From positions 25,173,010 to 25,237,009 of the forward strand of contig NC_051850.1 in assembly GCF_905115235.1 (NCBI RefSeq): a stretch of DNA of 64,000 nt, read 5' to 3'. The notes beneath the pieces are model-generated. The model ran no database searches. It was not told where the DNA came from and saw only the letters and a list, made by a program, of their open reading frames with translations. Positions 34,990 to 47,499 of the stretch are shown one piece after another. A program made the position numbers and the translations under genes. Numbering within the stretch: the stretch's first letter is position 1; each line of letters starts with the position of its first letter. Source of the DNA: Hermetia illucens (lineage: Eukaryota > Arthropoda > Insecta > Diptera > Stratiomyidae).

Positions 34990-36560
34990 ATTTATTGAAT
35001 ACTGAACCTTCTTGAAGCCGTGTCGTGTGAGGGTCTAAATTATTGCCTTTGTTGGAAAAAAACGGTCACATATTGCCACTGTTTTTTCTAGAAAAAAACG
35101 GCTACTCAAACTATTTGTTTTTCGAAATTCAATTGAAGGGAAATTGGCTTCATCTAGAAAAAATAGTGCTGGAGTTCTATCAGCGACGTAGCATTATCTC
35201 GGCTGAAACATGGCGTTAAATGCGTTATATGGATTTCATCGGAATGCGCTATTAGACCTGCATGCGACGTAAAGATGTCGTGGATACACTTTCATCATCT
35301 GGTCGCTTGCTTGTTAACGTCTATAAATTACTAGCTTTTTTGACTGTTTCCTCTCTTCTTTCTGAACTCGAACGTCTGAACGAGACTAGAAATTATTGAC
35401 TCAGGTCCTGATCGGTCTTTAACTTTTAATTCGAATTTAAAGCGAACTAAACACTCTTTGGAATTATAATCCAATCCTTAAAGGACTGACCCAGTCGGAC
35501 TTTTTTGACAGCATAGTTAGCACACGGAAGCACATTATGCCACCTTCAGAGACTAAAGTTTGGGTACCGGCCAAACAAAATTTTTTGGGGAATCTCATCC
35601 TGGCAAACCTCCTTTAGACAAACCTTTGGGTAAATCATACCCCGTCGGCTACATCACGGGTGAGAGGGAAGGATTTTTAAGGCAGTGCTACTAAAGATAA
35701 ATTGAAGCGCCAGCTTGCACTCTAATCGACAGCAAAGCAGGGTCGGCCGAAAATTCTCATTTGAAGGCAAGGCTATCCATGCCAGGCCTGATCTCACGAA
35801 ATCAAGTTTTCAACACATCTACTGGAATGAAATTAAATGGGCCGATCGCATATCTGGCGCCTTCTCGCGAACGTGGTGGCCGTGATCGAACGAAGCACAC
35901 CTCATCTGATTTTCCCCCATTTCATCATATTATTCAGGAACATTTCACCATGATTTGCGGTCAATGAGGTTAGCATCCTTTTCTCGAGTTCCCATCGTCT
36001 ACTGGATTGAAACCTTTTTGGAGAAGTTAGGAGGAAAAGAGGAATAAGATGTACGCTCCTTGCTACCCCAAAGCAGGCCCGAGGCATAATGAGGAGCTCT
36101 TGTGGTTGGTAACATAAAAGTAACCACGCTGCGTAGTTGTCAAGCATGCAGTTCAGATGCTCATCCTTCCTTAGCTTTGTGCACCTCAGAAGAATAAGCA
36201 TATTCCCGTTGGAATTCCTCGTTCGTATCTTAATTCTTCGTTATTTGGGGTAGAGGAATGATCTACGCATATATTGCTCAAAAGAGACAAATACGAGAAA
36301 ACAGAATAACAAGTAAAGCCGAAGGCATTCAAGGCTTAACTAACACTAATATCTCAACAGTGGACTAAATAAAGCAAAATTGCTGGTCACTTAGGAAGCC
36401 AATAGATGGGTACTACTTGAAAATTATGAAATGTGGCGGTTATCACCTTACCTAGCACTTGGTTTTTGCATTTAAACAAGAACTCAATAAGGAACTTCAA
36501 GCTGTGATAATATTGTAAACAGTTATACCCAGTTTTCTTTGCTTTTTAATCTTTTAACAA
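34990..36560. other. Intergenic stretch
   Basis: No supported gene. A 99-codon open stretch on the minus strand (36201-35902) has no domain that I recognise, and I treat it as chance. Confidence 0.4.
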
Positions 36561-36601
36561 ACTTTATTTTCTAGGTCATCATCAGTAAACAAGTAAACAT
36601 C

Positions 36602-36986
36602 TTAATGAGCGCGTTTCTTCTTCCACAATTCAATAAGAGCTGGTGAAGACAAGGTATCAAGACCAAGACCAAGACCCAATGGAGCGATAGCTGGAGCACC
36701 GATGATTCCAGTCTTAATAATAGGAGTTGAAACAGCGATACTGGAGCCAAGTGGACTGAGTGAGCCAAGTGTCCCAAGGGGAGCAATGCTAATTGCTGGA
36801 GCAAGTGAAGGACCCACAATTGAAGTCAGGCCCGGTGCTACTCCCAGTGAACTGCCAATCACAGGCAAGACTGCGCTGGCTGAAGCAGCAGCTACAACTG
36901 TGAGAACAACAATAGCGATTTTCTGTAATGAAACTAATTGTTAGGGAGAAAATTTGACTTAAGATATTTTTCGAAGGGTATACCAT
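36602..36986 (-). CDS. Small secreted Ala/Pro/Leu-rich protein, gene E
   Basis: Start codon 36986-36984, intron 36983-36923 (61 bp), exon 2 36922-36602, 107 aa. The signal peptide KIAIVVLTVVAAASASA leads into VLPVIGSSLGVAPGLTS, then an Ala-Ile-Ser-Ile-Ala-Pro body and the tail IELWKKKRAH. It is clearly a paralogue of genes C and D, but more distant: Ile replaces the usual Phe at residue 3, and the last residue is His. AATAAA on the minus strand at 36568-36563 lies about 35 bases after the stop. The secreted structural role is inferred from signal peptide and composition. Confidence 0.83.
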
Positions 36987-37028
36987 TTTGATTGTAGTTT
37001 GAAGCGTCTTGAGGTAAAACGAACTCTA

Positions 37029-37120
37029 ACTGATGCAGCTTCCTTGCAATATTCCACTATTTATAGGACGCTTTTCCAAAATTACAAACTACATAGATAT
37101 GCTTGATATGCCAACCGGTT
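37029..37120 (-). promoter_or_regulatory. Promoter of gene E: AACCGGTT, TATA box, TCAGT initiator
   Basis: Minus strand: AACCGGTT at 37120-37113, TATAAATA at 37065-37058 and TCAGT at 37033-37029, spaced 34 bases as in C and D. Confidence 0.8.
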
Positions 37121-37129
37121 ATCTTCTTT

Positions 37130-37595
37130 AATATCAAACATCCCAAGAGTAAATATGATTGTTTACGACAATATAACTCATGATGCACCAGCAGTGCGCT
37201 ATTGCATCATGATCTTCAATAATTGTCCAATATCTTTTTCTTAACGACATCAAACTCCGTCATCAGATATACTCATAATTCAAGAGTAATCATCAATAAC
37301 AAGCTCAATGAACAGTGATGACGCTGAACTGACAACTACTTTTTGGGTAAAGTTTGAATTCACTTTTAAATTAAAGCCGGGCTCTTACCTAGTTCTTAAA
37401 AAATTTTTGACCATAACTTTCCTGTAAAGAATACGAATTATCTTTAGGAACCAATCCTAATTGGACCGCAGCAGATAAAACATAAAACATGTTAATTTAT
37501 TATCAATATGCAAACTAGATGTTGAGATCCGTTGATGCGTTTCGGAACTCATCTGGAGTGTTGCGTGAACTTTGTGAACATGTTAACAAAATTGG
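37130..37595. other. AT-rich flank of gene E
   Basis: No feature recognised. Confidence 0.4.
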
Positions 37596-37599
37596 TAAA

Positions 37600-38640
37600 C
37601 CTTGAGGCCTTGCCTTTTCCATATGCTCATACACGGCGGTCATAGGTCTCAGTGCGAAACGTGGATTGATACCCACGATGGAACATGGAACATAAAACCT
37701 GGGAAACGTCTCCTGATCCAATAGCAACAGCTCTACTATCAAACCCTATCTTCACCTCCAAGTGGTGATCGCTGGAAGTTCTTTCTTCAAGGAAAACTGC
37801 AGACGGAGATGGATGAAGGCAAGTGTCCCGCTCCTAAAAACTGGAAAAATGTATCAGCTGGTCCTCCAGTTTGGGTGTTGAGTACGACTGAACAGGCTAG
37901 CCGATATCCTGCCCCAATATAAGGCTGATGTAACAGCGTGCAAGAGATGCGCTGGACAGGAACCATGTCTTATAGCGGTTTCTTAGTCAGCCAAAAAATG
38001 AAACCTGTTATCGGCTTTGAAAGGAGACTGCAGAGTCGCAGAAGGATACCTTCTACGAGGCAGTTGAGCGGACCCTCGAAGCCTGTCCCAAGTATGATAT
38101 CAAAATCATACTTGTAGATTTCAACAGTCAAGTAGGGACTCGCCACCCTGAGTAACCTGAGCAACCCGCAAATATGCTGCGGCCCTCCTACATTCGGCAT
38201 CATTCTTGTAGAACTATACTTGTGGTGGGTGGTTTTCGTAAGTATACTCTTGGCCGCGTTCGAGAGAAGAATCCTCCGAAGAATTTTTCGCCCCCTAGTT
38301 ACATGAGGATGGACGATTCCGTAACCTACACAATGACGAAATTTATGAGCGATACCATGACCGCCCGGTTGTGGATAAAATCCGGCTCAATAGGTTACGG
38401 TGAGCGGGTCACTTAATCCGTATGGATGAGGAAGATCCCACCCGGAAAGTCTATAAGGGCAATAGCCTATAGTAGAAAAGAAGACGAGGCAGACCCTGCC
38501 TTAGATAGAGCGATGCCGTAGGCCAGGACGCCAGACAGCTTTTAGGGATATCGAATTGGTGGACCTCGGCGTAAAACCGGGATGTCTGGAGTTCCTTATT
38601 AAGGCAGGTCTAGACCGGATACCGGTTGTTGCGCTGCTTA
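37600..38640 (+). mobile_element. RTE-like LINE 'A', internally deleted copy
   Basis: 37620-38150 matches the 5' region and first half of the endonuclease of the copy at 8020. From about 38250 it jumps to the C-terminal region ('RVREKNPPKNFSPP'-type frame beside the 'ERRILRRIF' block) and then to the 3' end at GTTGTTGCGCTG. RT is absent. The trinucleotide tail is missing, and LINE 'D' sequence starts directly after it. Confidence 0.75.
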
Positions 38641-41500
38641 AACTTGAGTTTTGCGTCTATTACCACGCCCAAGTATTTGTTGGACAACTTCGAAATGATG
38701 GCATCAGTTTCAATTCTAGTATAAGCGTAATTTCCCTTACGATACTTGATGATGAGGACCGCTTCTGAACCGGAGCGTGAAATGCATCATTGCATATGAT
38801 GTTTCACAGTAGTGGGCTCAGTGCGAAGCTCGGGTCCGTTATCGGTATCATACTAAAGCGCCCATTCTTGCTTTTCTACACGGCACGAATTGAATGCATT
38901 TTTCAAGTTCAGGATCACCACCGCCCAATATTTGTTGGTATTACCATTTCCTCGAGTTGCTTTTTCGCCAAGCCAGTTACCAACTTGATGGCACCACTGG
39001 TTGACCTAGCTTCACAAAACCCATCACATTACGAAGCCGATCTAAAAGATTTCCTTGGCTCCACTTGATTCCACTCAAATGTTGTCCACATAGTGTCCAC
39101 CTTCGAGGAGAGCTCCCTAAAACCTTTCCTCTTGCCCCGCTGGATGACAAGCTTGAGGTTTTTGCGGGTTTCCTTGTTGGCAAGCCCTTTTTGCCCCTGA
39201 TTGATCCTATTGGGCCAGAGTCGTCCATCTGATTCGGGGGCAAGTGAATGGAAGAATGGCCAGCTTGCCATTCCACCAGTAATTGGATCTTCTACTGGGG
39301 AGTATGTATCTCCCTGGAATGGTCGCGTCACATTTCATAGTGATGCATTGTGTCACATGGAGAGCACTTTCTGTGGAGCCCCCAGCCTTATAGGGTTCGT
39401 CTACGGTTTTATGAAGATTTGTTCACCCAACGCTTTTGTAGCCTGATATCCTTCTCGGCTTTGGATATGGTTTCTTCTTACCATAAAGCTGTCTCCATAG
39501 TTCGAAGATAACTTTTTGGTGGCCGGTGTGGGTATAATTCTCGCTAACTTCCCAGGGCCTACCATGCACCAGTGCAACACTGAAGAAGGTCAGGTCTACA
39601 AATGGGCCAGACTTCCTTTCCGATAGCTGCTTACGTCACCTTCGTTAGCCAGAACTATAGTTAACTGCGTAAAGACCTCTAAAGTATTTCGACCCTTTAC
39701 GTTATTGTCTTTGCTTCCCCATTCGAGGGCGGACGTGTTAAAACTACTGACAATAACTGTTGGACTTCGACTTCTTGCGTGGTGAACAAAGTTGTCTAAC
39801 ATATCTTCAAACTCAGACAATATTAGACTGGGTAGGTTGTAGTAGCTACACACATGCACATCGCTCATTTCTGCCCACACCAAATCACTAACCGCGTGAC
39901 CCACGGCATATTGTGTAGCTCGGGAACCATACGCGCAAATCGCCGTTCTCCGGTCGAATATGTGCCCCATTCTGTAGGATTCACTAATTTCTATCTCGGC
40001 CTGCTAGATGCTCTGCGCAAGCAACTCCTGTGCAACCCTTCAATTATTCAGATTTCTTGAATTAACCTCACTGTTATTGGAGTTAACGCCTTCCTAAATA
40101 TCGGTCATTTACCACTTTCGGCAATATGGTGGTACTCCCGTTCATCCTTTCTTTCACATAAAATGCTCTCGCCACCCCTTTCGTATCGACCGGCTCGATC
40201 AATCCCGCTAGTGAATGCCTTCACGAAGTGTCCAAACGGCCCACGTTTGAAGCACCTCTTCCCTTAGACGGCAAATAACGCATCCAATTCGAACTTTTTC
40301 AAGACAGCGCAGAATACTTCTCTGGAGTCACCTCATTGAGGCACTTGCATCGTATATAGATCGAACGTTTCTGGGAACGTACCGCGACATTTTCCCCATG
40401 TGAGCTTATAGCTTGTTTGTTAGATTTTTCTGGCTCAAATATGAGACCTTTTTTCTGGGTCCCTTAAACTTTGCTGACATTCCCGCCTAAATTTCTTCAT
40501 TCGGGGTCAACTTTCACCTTTTTTAGTATCACCGCATACGAAAGATTTCCTTTGCTGGAAATCGCAATTCCCTCCGGAAAAATTTTTACCTCCGGCTTTT
40601 TTTCTTCGTTTTATTTGTAACTTTGGTCATTTGAAATAATTTAATCTCTAGAAATGCTACGTAGTTACACTTAGATAAACCTTAGTCAATTCACCGCTTT
40701 AATTACCCTTGGGAGTCGCTTCGCTAGTTGACGTTCCCACTTGGGGACGTTCTTTCTCCTTTCTGAACTTTAAGTTCCTTTTGTTGGACTGGCCAAAATG
40801 CCTCTTTTCCTTTTAGGCGCCTGTCGGCACCCTAAATGTTCCCTTCTTAGTATCGCACTCTTTTATAAGGCCGGAGGCCGAAGACCAAGTACCTTAATGT
40901 AACTTTGATCGTCTGCGATACTGTTTGGACAGCAGATTTTAATCTTTTTTATGTCTTCTTTCTTCCTCCTGCGACCTATCATTGGTGATCTAAGATGGCG
41001 TGGAGGAAGACGGGGCAGCATCGCTGTCGGTAGAATCACAACCAAATGGCTTGAGAGAGCCTCCATGCGATGGCACCGAGAAACACTCACTTTGACTTGT
41101 TGGTCATCATGCTGCAGGCGAATTCACCAAAGCTTAATTAGGGCGACCCATACACGATCAGATCCATCTGAAGTGGCTTGGGCCACGGAACCTCCCTCAA
41201 TGAATACAGGTACTATAAATATCGGTATAGACCTCTGACTTCATATGTCTGATGAGAGTTTCAGGGGCATCTGTTCTCAACTTGATTATTTGCGATTGGT
41301 CCCCTAGTGAAACTTTCATAGGGGTTACGGTTATGTCCAAGCGGGCAAAGGCCTTTGAGCCCTCAAGCGCGGAATTGCGCTAATAGCTCGGATTCCATAT
41401 TGCTTAGTTCGGTAGAAATTTATTAGGTCTTGTGTTCACCAGTATGAATGTTGAGGCATGGATTCAGTATAAACTGTACCGCTGCTAGTTGTCACAGCGG
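38641..41500 (-). mobile_element. R1-type LINE 'D' with ORF1 and ORF2 remnants
   Basis: Minus strand from right to left. ORF1 remnants (41480-40100) include a gag-like part and a CCHC-like stretch near 40300-40150 ('CFKRGPFGHFVKAFTSGID'). The endonuclease (about 40050-39560) has 'PSLILSEFEDMLDNFVHHAR', 'SRSPTVIVSSFNTSALEWGS' and 'LEVFTQLTIVLANEGDV'. The linker (39331-38977) has 'QRGKRKGFRELSSKVDTMW'. RT pieces (39060-38645) have 'FCEARSTSGAIKLVTGLA', a degraded 'LDVKNAFNS' block and 'NKYLGVVIDAKLKFK'. The RT centre with YxDD is missing. The wording is R1-clade. It is broken, with LINE 'A' abutting its 3' side. Confidence 0.78.
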
Positions 41501-41689
41501 GGCTCTGATTGTAGTCCCAAAATGAATCCGTGTCTTAAGAAAACCGTGGGGTTAGCTCTAATTCTCTCTAGTTACAACTTATTATAATATAAAGCATTTT
41601 GATGGCTCTAATTATGTTCTCAATGGTTTGGTGTAGATTGTCGTTGTCCTTGATAGATTCCAACAGCTCAACTATGTTGTCACTGTCAC

Positions 41690-41840
41690 ACACCAGTCAC
41701 ACAAATAATTATACGTATTAGCACGAAATTGGTGGTAAAATCGCCCACGCGTGCAGTGAATTTAAGGGGGGTTTCCATGCATGCAAAAGGGTGTGTAACT
41801 TTTTTTCTCGCGGAATATAGTCATACAGGGTGGCCTGGTC
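41690..41840 (-). repeat. Dispersed non-coding repeat, fragment
   Basis: 'AATTTAAGGGGGGTTTCC', 'CATGCATGCAAAAGGGTGTG' and 'ATATAGTCATA' match the reverse complement of the middle of 63480-63800. Confidence 0.5.
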
Positions 41841-41849
41841 GATTATGCT

Positions 41850-44320
41850 TCAGGTTAAAGTTGCATAATTCGGTAAGCCCTCACACGATCTTCTCGTGGT
41901 AGCCGTTGGAAACCGTCTACGGACGGGTTAAGAGTGTGTAGGGCCGGGTTGGAAGTGGCTCATCCAACTGACGAGGATTTACTTGTCTGCTGGTAATGTG
42001 CTAGGGGCAAGTAGATCTTGTGGGAGGTATGAATCGAAGCAACAGCCCGGGGATCGTCCTCCCTGCACCGGAGAAATTGCTTATAGGACCTCAAGCCAAG
42101 GTGGAACAGCATACGCCGAGTGCTGCGTGGCCAATGAGGTGCTTGAACTCTGAACACCTTGGGCACCTTCAGTTTCAAATAAGACCCTTACCCTGGTGGG
42201 CGGGCCAGCAAGGGTGGACATTCTTCCCGGATTACTCGTGGGACCAAGACATGGACTCAATTTTTAAAAAAAAACAAAAATCGACGATAGAAGAAGAGCG
42301 GGTCATGCTCGGCGCATCATTGGAGGACGAGTAGCTGGTCCCCAACCAGGAGACAGTAGCCGTCGAAACCAATCGCAGGGACTTCCTGGAGCGGGGTGGC
42401 AGACGGACTAGTGACTTTCAGCTTGGAATCCACTGTCGTCAAACTGGGTGTAGCGAGTACCAGACCTTAACCCTCTTAACCCGAAACCCTCAACGTCGGG
42501 AGATCCCTCGAAAGTGAAAACCGACAAGAACGTCGGTCGCCGGAAACCGGCTAAAAAGCGAAGGTCCACTGGTGTCCTGCGCAAGAGCCAGTACCAGAAG
42601 GCCATGCATATTCTCAGCAAGATTGCTAAGAATAAGGAGGTCGGTACTGTCGACGAGCGGGATGAAAGAGATCTCGCTAAATACCAGGCGATTGTTGACG
42701 AATAAAATAGCAAACGCCTGGCATACGAGCAGAAGGCAAAGCTCATCGATTTGAGGTCAAGTAAGGTAAGAAGCGGAGCAGAGTGGGCAAGTGCTCGGAC
42801 GCTAAGCAACATCCGAAGAAAATTGCGCAGCATAAGTTAGCCGACCGGCCACGAACTCCGAAACCCTTCAGCAACGTGGCCAGGAGCCACTTACGTGTGG
42901 CACTGGCGGATGGTAATTCTGCTGGCGGCAAACTAGCGCCGGAGGTGTGGACCAGGGTTGCCGAAGATCCGCATGGATAAGGACATGATCGTCCAATTCC
43001 TGCGCCATCAAAATTCCGGGATTCCCATGGGCGGCTGGGTTCTTATCAAGGAGGAAGAACCTCAGCCAAATAGCCAACCTTTATTATTCCGTATAGTGCC
43101 TGGAGGCACTGAAAAAGGCTTACTATAAACACCCGGGGCAAAGTGAAAATCGGCGGCGTGTTGCAAGGTTATGACTTAATATTCTTTACCGACGGATCAA
43201 AGATGGCCTGAGTAGTCGGCGCAGGGGTTTTGCCGAATATACACAGTGTATTCAAGATGTATGGTCTCCCAGGATTCGCCAGTGTATTCCAGGCGGAAGT
43301 ACTGGTAATATTGGAAGTCTGGCTGGATGGCTGGAACGAGATTCGAGCCCCAAGTGTAACGTAGCCATTCTGATCGACAGCCGTGCGGCCAACAAGGCCT
43401 TGTACTCAGCGACGACATCTTCCAGGCTGGTGGGGGAGTGCAGAGACGCGCTGAACCATCTGGGCGGCACGCTCAAGGTCACCCTCCTCTGGGTTGCTGG
43501 CCATAGGAACATAGAGGGGAATGAGAGATCTGACGGATTGGCCAGGCGAGGCTCTGCTCTTGATAGCCTTCGCAATCGTTGAATACAGTGGGTGTTCCGC
43601 TGGCGTCTTACGAGCTGTGCCAAGTCAAGGAGAATTTGGCCCACTTATAGCATAGCCCGATCACGAAAGCTCCTATGCCAGACGCTTGCAAATGCATTCC
43701 AGATTACGACGGTCTGCACGGTCCATAAGGGACCATGCCGCCAGACTCGGCATACCCTGCAATTCGTGTTGCCGAAGCTGCGGAGAAGGAAGAGAAACCC
43801 TCATGCACTTTCCCTGCGATTGCTCAGCTCTGGCTAGAGTCAGTTTGCGGACACTGGGTAAACCATTTTTTAGGGACCTCAGAGAGATTTCTAGCTGCAC
43901 GGTGGGAGAGCTGCTTTCTTTCGTGAATGCTACGGGCTAGCTCTGAAGACCCGAACCGGCTAGACTCTGCCCCCCTGCTGCCATAACAGCAGTCACGGTC
44001 TTAGGAGTTTGTGACATCAAAAAGGCGTACCACAGAGCCAATTAAGTTCATTTTATAATCATCTGTATTAATGTAAGCAATGATATGGCTCTGATGTAAA
44101 TCGTGCTAGCGCTAAGTTTGTTAGAGATGGCTCTCTTACTAATAAAGTTATAATTGATCAAATTTACTGTTTTTGTCAACTTTACTGCCATCTAAGACTT
44201 TGAATGTCAGCATCGCAAATGGGGCAAATGTCCATTCAAATATACTCGTTGATCCTTGCAGGATGACAGTCAACCGACTAGCATCTTCGCTCTTTCACAA
44301 GTGACATTTGATTTGATTTG
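41850..44320 (+). mobile_element. LINE 'E' with DUF4780-type ORF1 and RNase H; RT deleted
   Basis: ORF1 occupies about 42010-43070: 'RKPAKKRRSTGVLRKSQYQK', 'AMHILSKIAKNKEVGTVDER' and 'FSNVARSHLRVALADGNSAG', wording I know from LINE ORF1 proteins that end in DUF4780. At 43170-43580 comes RNase H: 'DLIFFTDGSKM', 'QAEVLVILEVWLDGW', 'VAILIDSRAANKAL' and 'VTLLWVAGHRNIEGNERSDG', with the Asp, Glu, Asp and His-Asp catalytic set visible. A Cys/His knuckle follows near 43750-43920. Endonuclease and RT are absent between 43070 and 43160. The 3' terminus is a TTTGATTTGATTTGATT repeat near 44308-44325. Confidence 0.8.
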
Positions 44321-44329
44321 ATTTCAAGA

Positions 44330-45380
44330 AGCATCCCATCGCAAAGTCAGATTCGCCAGTCGGAAGACATATGGTATTTTGTAATATGATGTGTGAGGGG
44401 CTGATACAAGGACCCACTTTAAAAAAATAGATAGGACATCTATATGCTGTATAGACCAGAATTTCGGTGGAGTTCCACTTAGATGTGGGGAAGCCCAATT
44501 GGTCAGTGCTCATAAATTTCCCAAAAGGAAGTAGTAGCTCTGCCCTATATGCTGAAAACAACATCAAACCAAATCCCTAAATCTGAAGACTCACTATCAT
44601 AGACGTAAAGGTGGGATATAACCTAAAGTAAGACTTGACTTTGTTTCTAATATTTCTCCTCCTATTGTCTGAATATAGTAATTTAAAATGAAGTCAGGAA
44701 TTACTAAAGGCTACGTACCTGGACTACCAGGGGCTACTATTATGGATATGTTGAATTTACGTTATAAAAGGAAACGGAAAATACCCCGTTGTCAATTCTA
44801 CGGTTGCATTTTCCTAATCAAAGTTTCTCCTCGAATTATGAACTTACATTATAGCCTAATCTTCATATTTTTTAAATTATCTTATTGACCAATTTTATAA
44901 AGCTGCTATCATACGAAAGCTTTCTCGTTCTTTTATTTTATCATGAAAAATATCTATAATAGTAAGATATATGTTGTCGTTTCTATTCTTCTGTTGCTTA
45001 TTATGGAAAAGCCGCGAATACATTCAGATTGATGACTACGTTTTTTATAAGGGGAGCTGCAACATTTAGTTAAAAGCTTAATTTTAATACGGCGCTGAGT
45101 TTTTGAAAAAGCCTTTTAAGGGAATTGACAAGATACAAAATAGATAAAGAGAAAAGATTCACAGATTTGATGAAAAGTTTGGTGGCATTTGTTTCACTAG
45201 ACTTCAACTGCTATACATGGATATCGTTCAGGAAAACGTTCTTTTAACAGATTTTATCAATAATTTTCTTTTTAATATCCTTTGCTATACATTCACTTAT
45301 TGTCATAGCGAAATACCTGCCTGAAGTAGGCGCAAAATGTTTCGAGGAAGTCAATAAAATAATATTTTTAAGTTTTTTTT
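44330..45380. other. AT-rich intergenic stretch
   Basis: No gene recognised; short open stretches look random. Confidence 0.4.
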
Positions 45381-45399
45381 TACTGATTGGGGAGTCCTA

Positions 45400-45860
45400 A
45401 GTCTGCATCCACTTGATATCAGACCAAATGGAAAGCACTTTGCTCCCACTCTTGATGGTCCACGAACTCCTCTTTTTTTGGGTGTAACACCCAAGTTCCC
45501 AAAATCAAAAGAAGGACGAAGATGGCTACGGTTTCTTACCAGGGCAGAGGGAACTCATCAGGCGCTGCCTCACCTCTGCCCTGGGAGCAGCTTGATCGAA
45601 GCGGCTCGCAGATGTTATACCCTCTCTTTTAGGGGTTAGTGGTAGCAAGTTGCTCTCCATTTGGTCAGGTCCGACATCAAGCGGTTGCGGACTTAGGACT
45701 CTCCAATCCCTAAAAAAAAGTGCACAATTCAGGGAGGGTATAACATCTGCGAGGCGCTTCAATCATGCTCTTCTCAGGGCAGAGGTGAGGCAGCATCTGA
45801 TGAGTTCCCTTTCCCTGGTACGAAATTGTAACCGTCTTCGTCCCTCATTTAATGTTCCTT
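45400..45860. repeat. Foldback element with long inverted arms
   Basis: The left arm (about 45510-45630) and the right arm (about 45720-45845) are inverted copies. The left has GGGAACTCATCAGGCGCTGC, the right on the minus strand GGGAACTCATCAGATGCTGC, and both continue through CTCACCTCTGCCCTG and CGCAGATGTTATACCCTC. The arms are about 120 bp with a central loop near 90 bp. No protein is coded. Related single arms occur at 23805-23930 and 32230-32595. Confidence 0.8.
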
Positions 45861-45981
45861 CGTAGTAATTGGACTTAGTAGTATTGATATTAAATCAGAT
45901 AAAATAAGAAAATATATAGGTTGCTTTTACAGAATAAATTTATTTACTAAACGAGCAGGTACATACATTGAGGTCTAAGGC

Positions 45982-46301
45982 TTAAGCGGTACGCTTCTTC
46001 CTCCACAAGTCAACAACGGCTGGGGCAGCCCAGGCATCAAGTCCAAGGGATAATGGAGCAACAGCTGGGGCAATAGCGACATTTGGGAGGATTGGATCAA
46101 TTGCGGCAAGTGGAGCAACATCGATGGCCGCTGGAGCAATGCTAACAACTGGAGCGATTGGGGCAGCAATTGAGGCCAATGGCAAGATTGGGGTGGCAAC
46201 GGCTGCGGCGATGACAGCAAGAAGAACGACTACGAATTTCTGAAATAAAAGAAAAAAGTTAAAAAAATGACGTGAAAATCCTTAAGATACAAACTTACCA
46301 T
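45982..46301 (-). CDS. Small secreted Ala/Pro/Ile-rich protein, gene F
   Basis: Start codon 46301-46299, intron 46298-46240 (59 bp), exon 2 46239-45982, 86 aa, the shortest of the family. The signal peptide KFVVVLLAVIAAAVATP is followed by ILPLASIAAPIAPVVSIAP, a short Ile/Ala/Pro body, then LSLGLDAWAAPAVVDLWRKK and a final RTA. The Arg in W-R-K-K-R-T-A is a small change from W-K-K-K-R-A. Closest to genes G and H by the LPLASI(A/G)APIAP start. AATAAA on the minus strand at 45944-45939. Its body is shorter because a block present in G and H after 'NVAI' is absent. Confidence 0.84.
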
Positions 46302-46340
46302 TTTGGTAAATGTTTTGATTATCTTCACCTGAAGCAGATA

Positions 46341-46441
46341 ACTGATACAATTTCGAGGAAAATCAGAGTATTTATATGTTGCTCCCAATTTTCATGCCGT
46401 GGGGAATGTTTGTAGAATATTTGGACCGGTTGTATCTTTAA
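46341..46441 (-). promoter_or_regulatory. Promoter of gene F: ACCGGTT, TATA box, TCAGT initiator
   Basis: Minus strand: palindrome core spanning 46441-46435 (ACCGGTT read on the plus strand; the eighth base differs), TATAAATA at 46376-46369 and TCAGT at 46345-46341; spacing 33 bases. Confidence 0.75.
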
Positions 46442-46449
46442 TTATCATT

Positions 46450-47185
46450 AATTCAAATGAACTTCTATAAGAAGTCTGTTTTTGGATTTGTATAATATGC
46501 GCGTGAACACATATATAAATTAACGGCTGATAAGAAATTTAGCCAAAGGATGCTCTTTATTTTATTTATTCTGCTGATATTTAATTTTTTCGTCGGCACT
46601 AGTTTTTGTACTCATTAAAATACAGTCGGCGTAAAGACGTCAGTCTCATGAATAAAAATCAACTACCTGGATAAGCACTATAATCTTTCAAGAAGGCATT
46701 GTAGAGATCAGCCCAAAAAAGAGTGGACCGCTAAACCGGAACAGATTGGAGGCCACGATAATGATCATTTTTAAAATTAAGCTTTTTTTGAGAGAGTCAA
46801 CTTTTAGTTTTAGATATATTTTTAGCCAGCATAATTTAATGTTTTGCAGACTTAATGTCGAGCTTTGTTGAAGTTATTACTTTTTATCCACATTGGGGCA
46901 CCCTATATGGACTTGTGCATCGACCGACTTCACTATACTCCTCCAAAGTGACAGTTCTTAGTCTGGTCTACTGTACTGCGTATCAATAAGAGTCTATTTT
47001 TATTACTTTGTCGTCTTTTGTCCCAAAGAAAAATTAGGTTGGAGAATGAAGTCAGTAAAATATAAACAAGCCGGAAATCGAAAACTCGGACTTCATGTAT
47101 GAAAAGTTTAGTGTATTTGAGGACACATTTTCCCTATTTGAACCTAGCTCGTAAAGTTCATGTATTTCGTAAGTCACTATTTGAC
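46450..47185. other. Intergenic stretch
   Basis: No recognised feature upstream of gene F. Confidence 0.4.
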
Positions 47186-47189
47186 TACT

Positions 47190-47480
47190 CACTGACATTC
47201 AGTCTTAGATTGGAGTAAATTTGGCAAAAAAAAATGAACTTTACCTGTTAAAACTTTGTCAGTAATAGTGCGATTCTCACCAAATTTATAAGTATTATGC
47301 TCAACATTACTGCAAAAGTTGATGATTCTAGGATAAACTTAAGGAAGGTTTTCAGTCAGATATCGGTACAAAGGGTATTCTAAGTCCTAGACAGGAATAT
47401 AGTAGTTTCCATGTGGCCGATTTGACCAAATTGCTAACGTAAATATAGAGGGAGTCTAATTTAATTTTTTCTTTACTTAC
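47190..47480 (+). repeat. Dispersed non-coding repeat, copy 4
   Basis: 'CACTGACATTCAG', 'TTTGTCAGTAATAGTGCGAT', 'TCACCAAATTTA' and 'CAGATATCGGTACAAAGGGT' match copies at 4727 and 15110. Confidence 0.65.
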
Positions 47481-47499
47481 TGATTAAATTCACAAATAC

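Noticed and set aside
46240-46298. Possible second start for gene F inside the intron
   Set aside because: The start codon with GTAAGT donor and TTTCAG acceptor agrees with all relatives.
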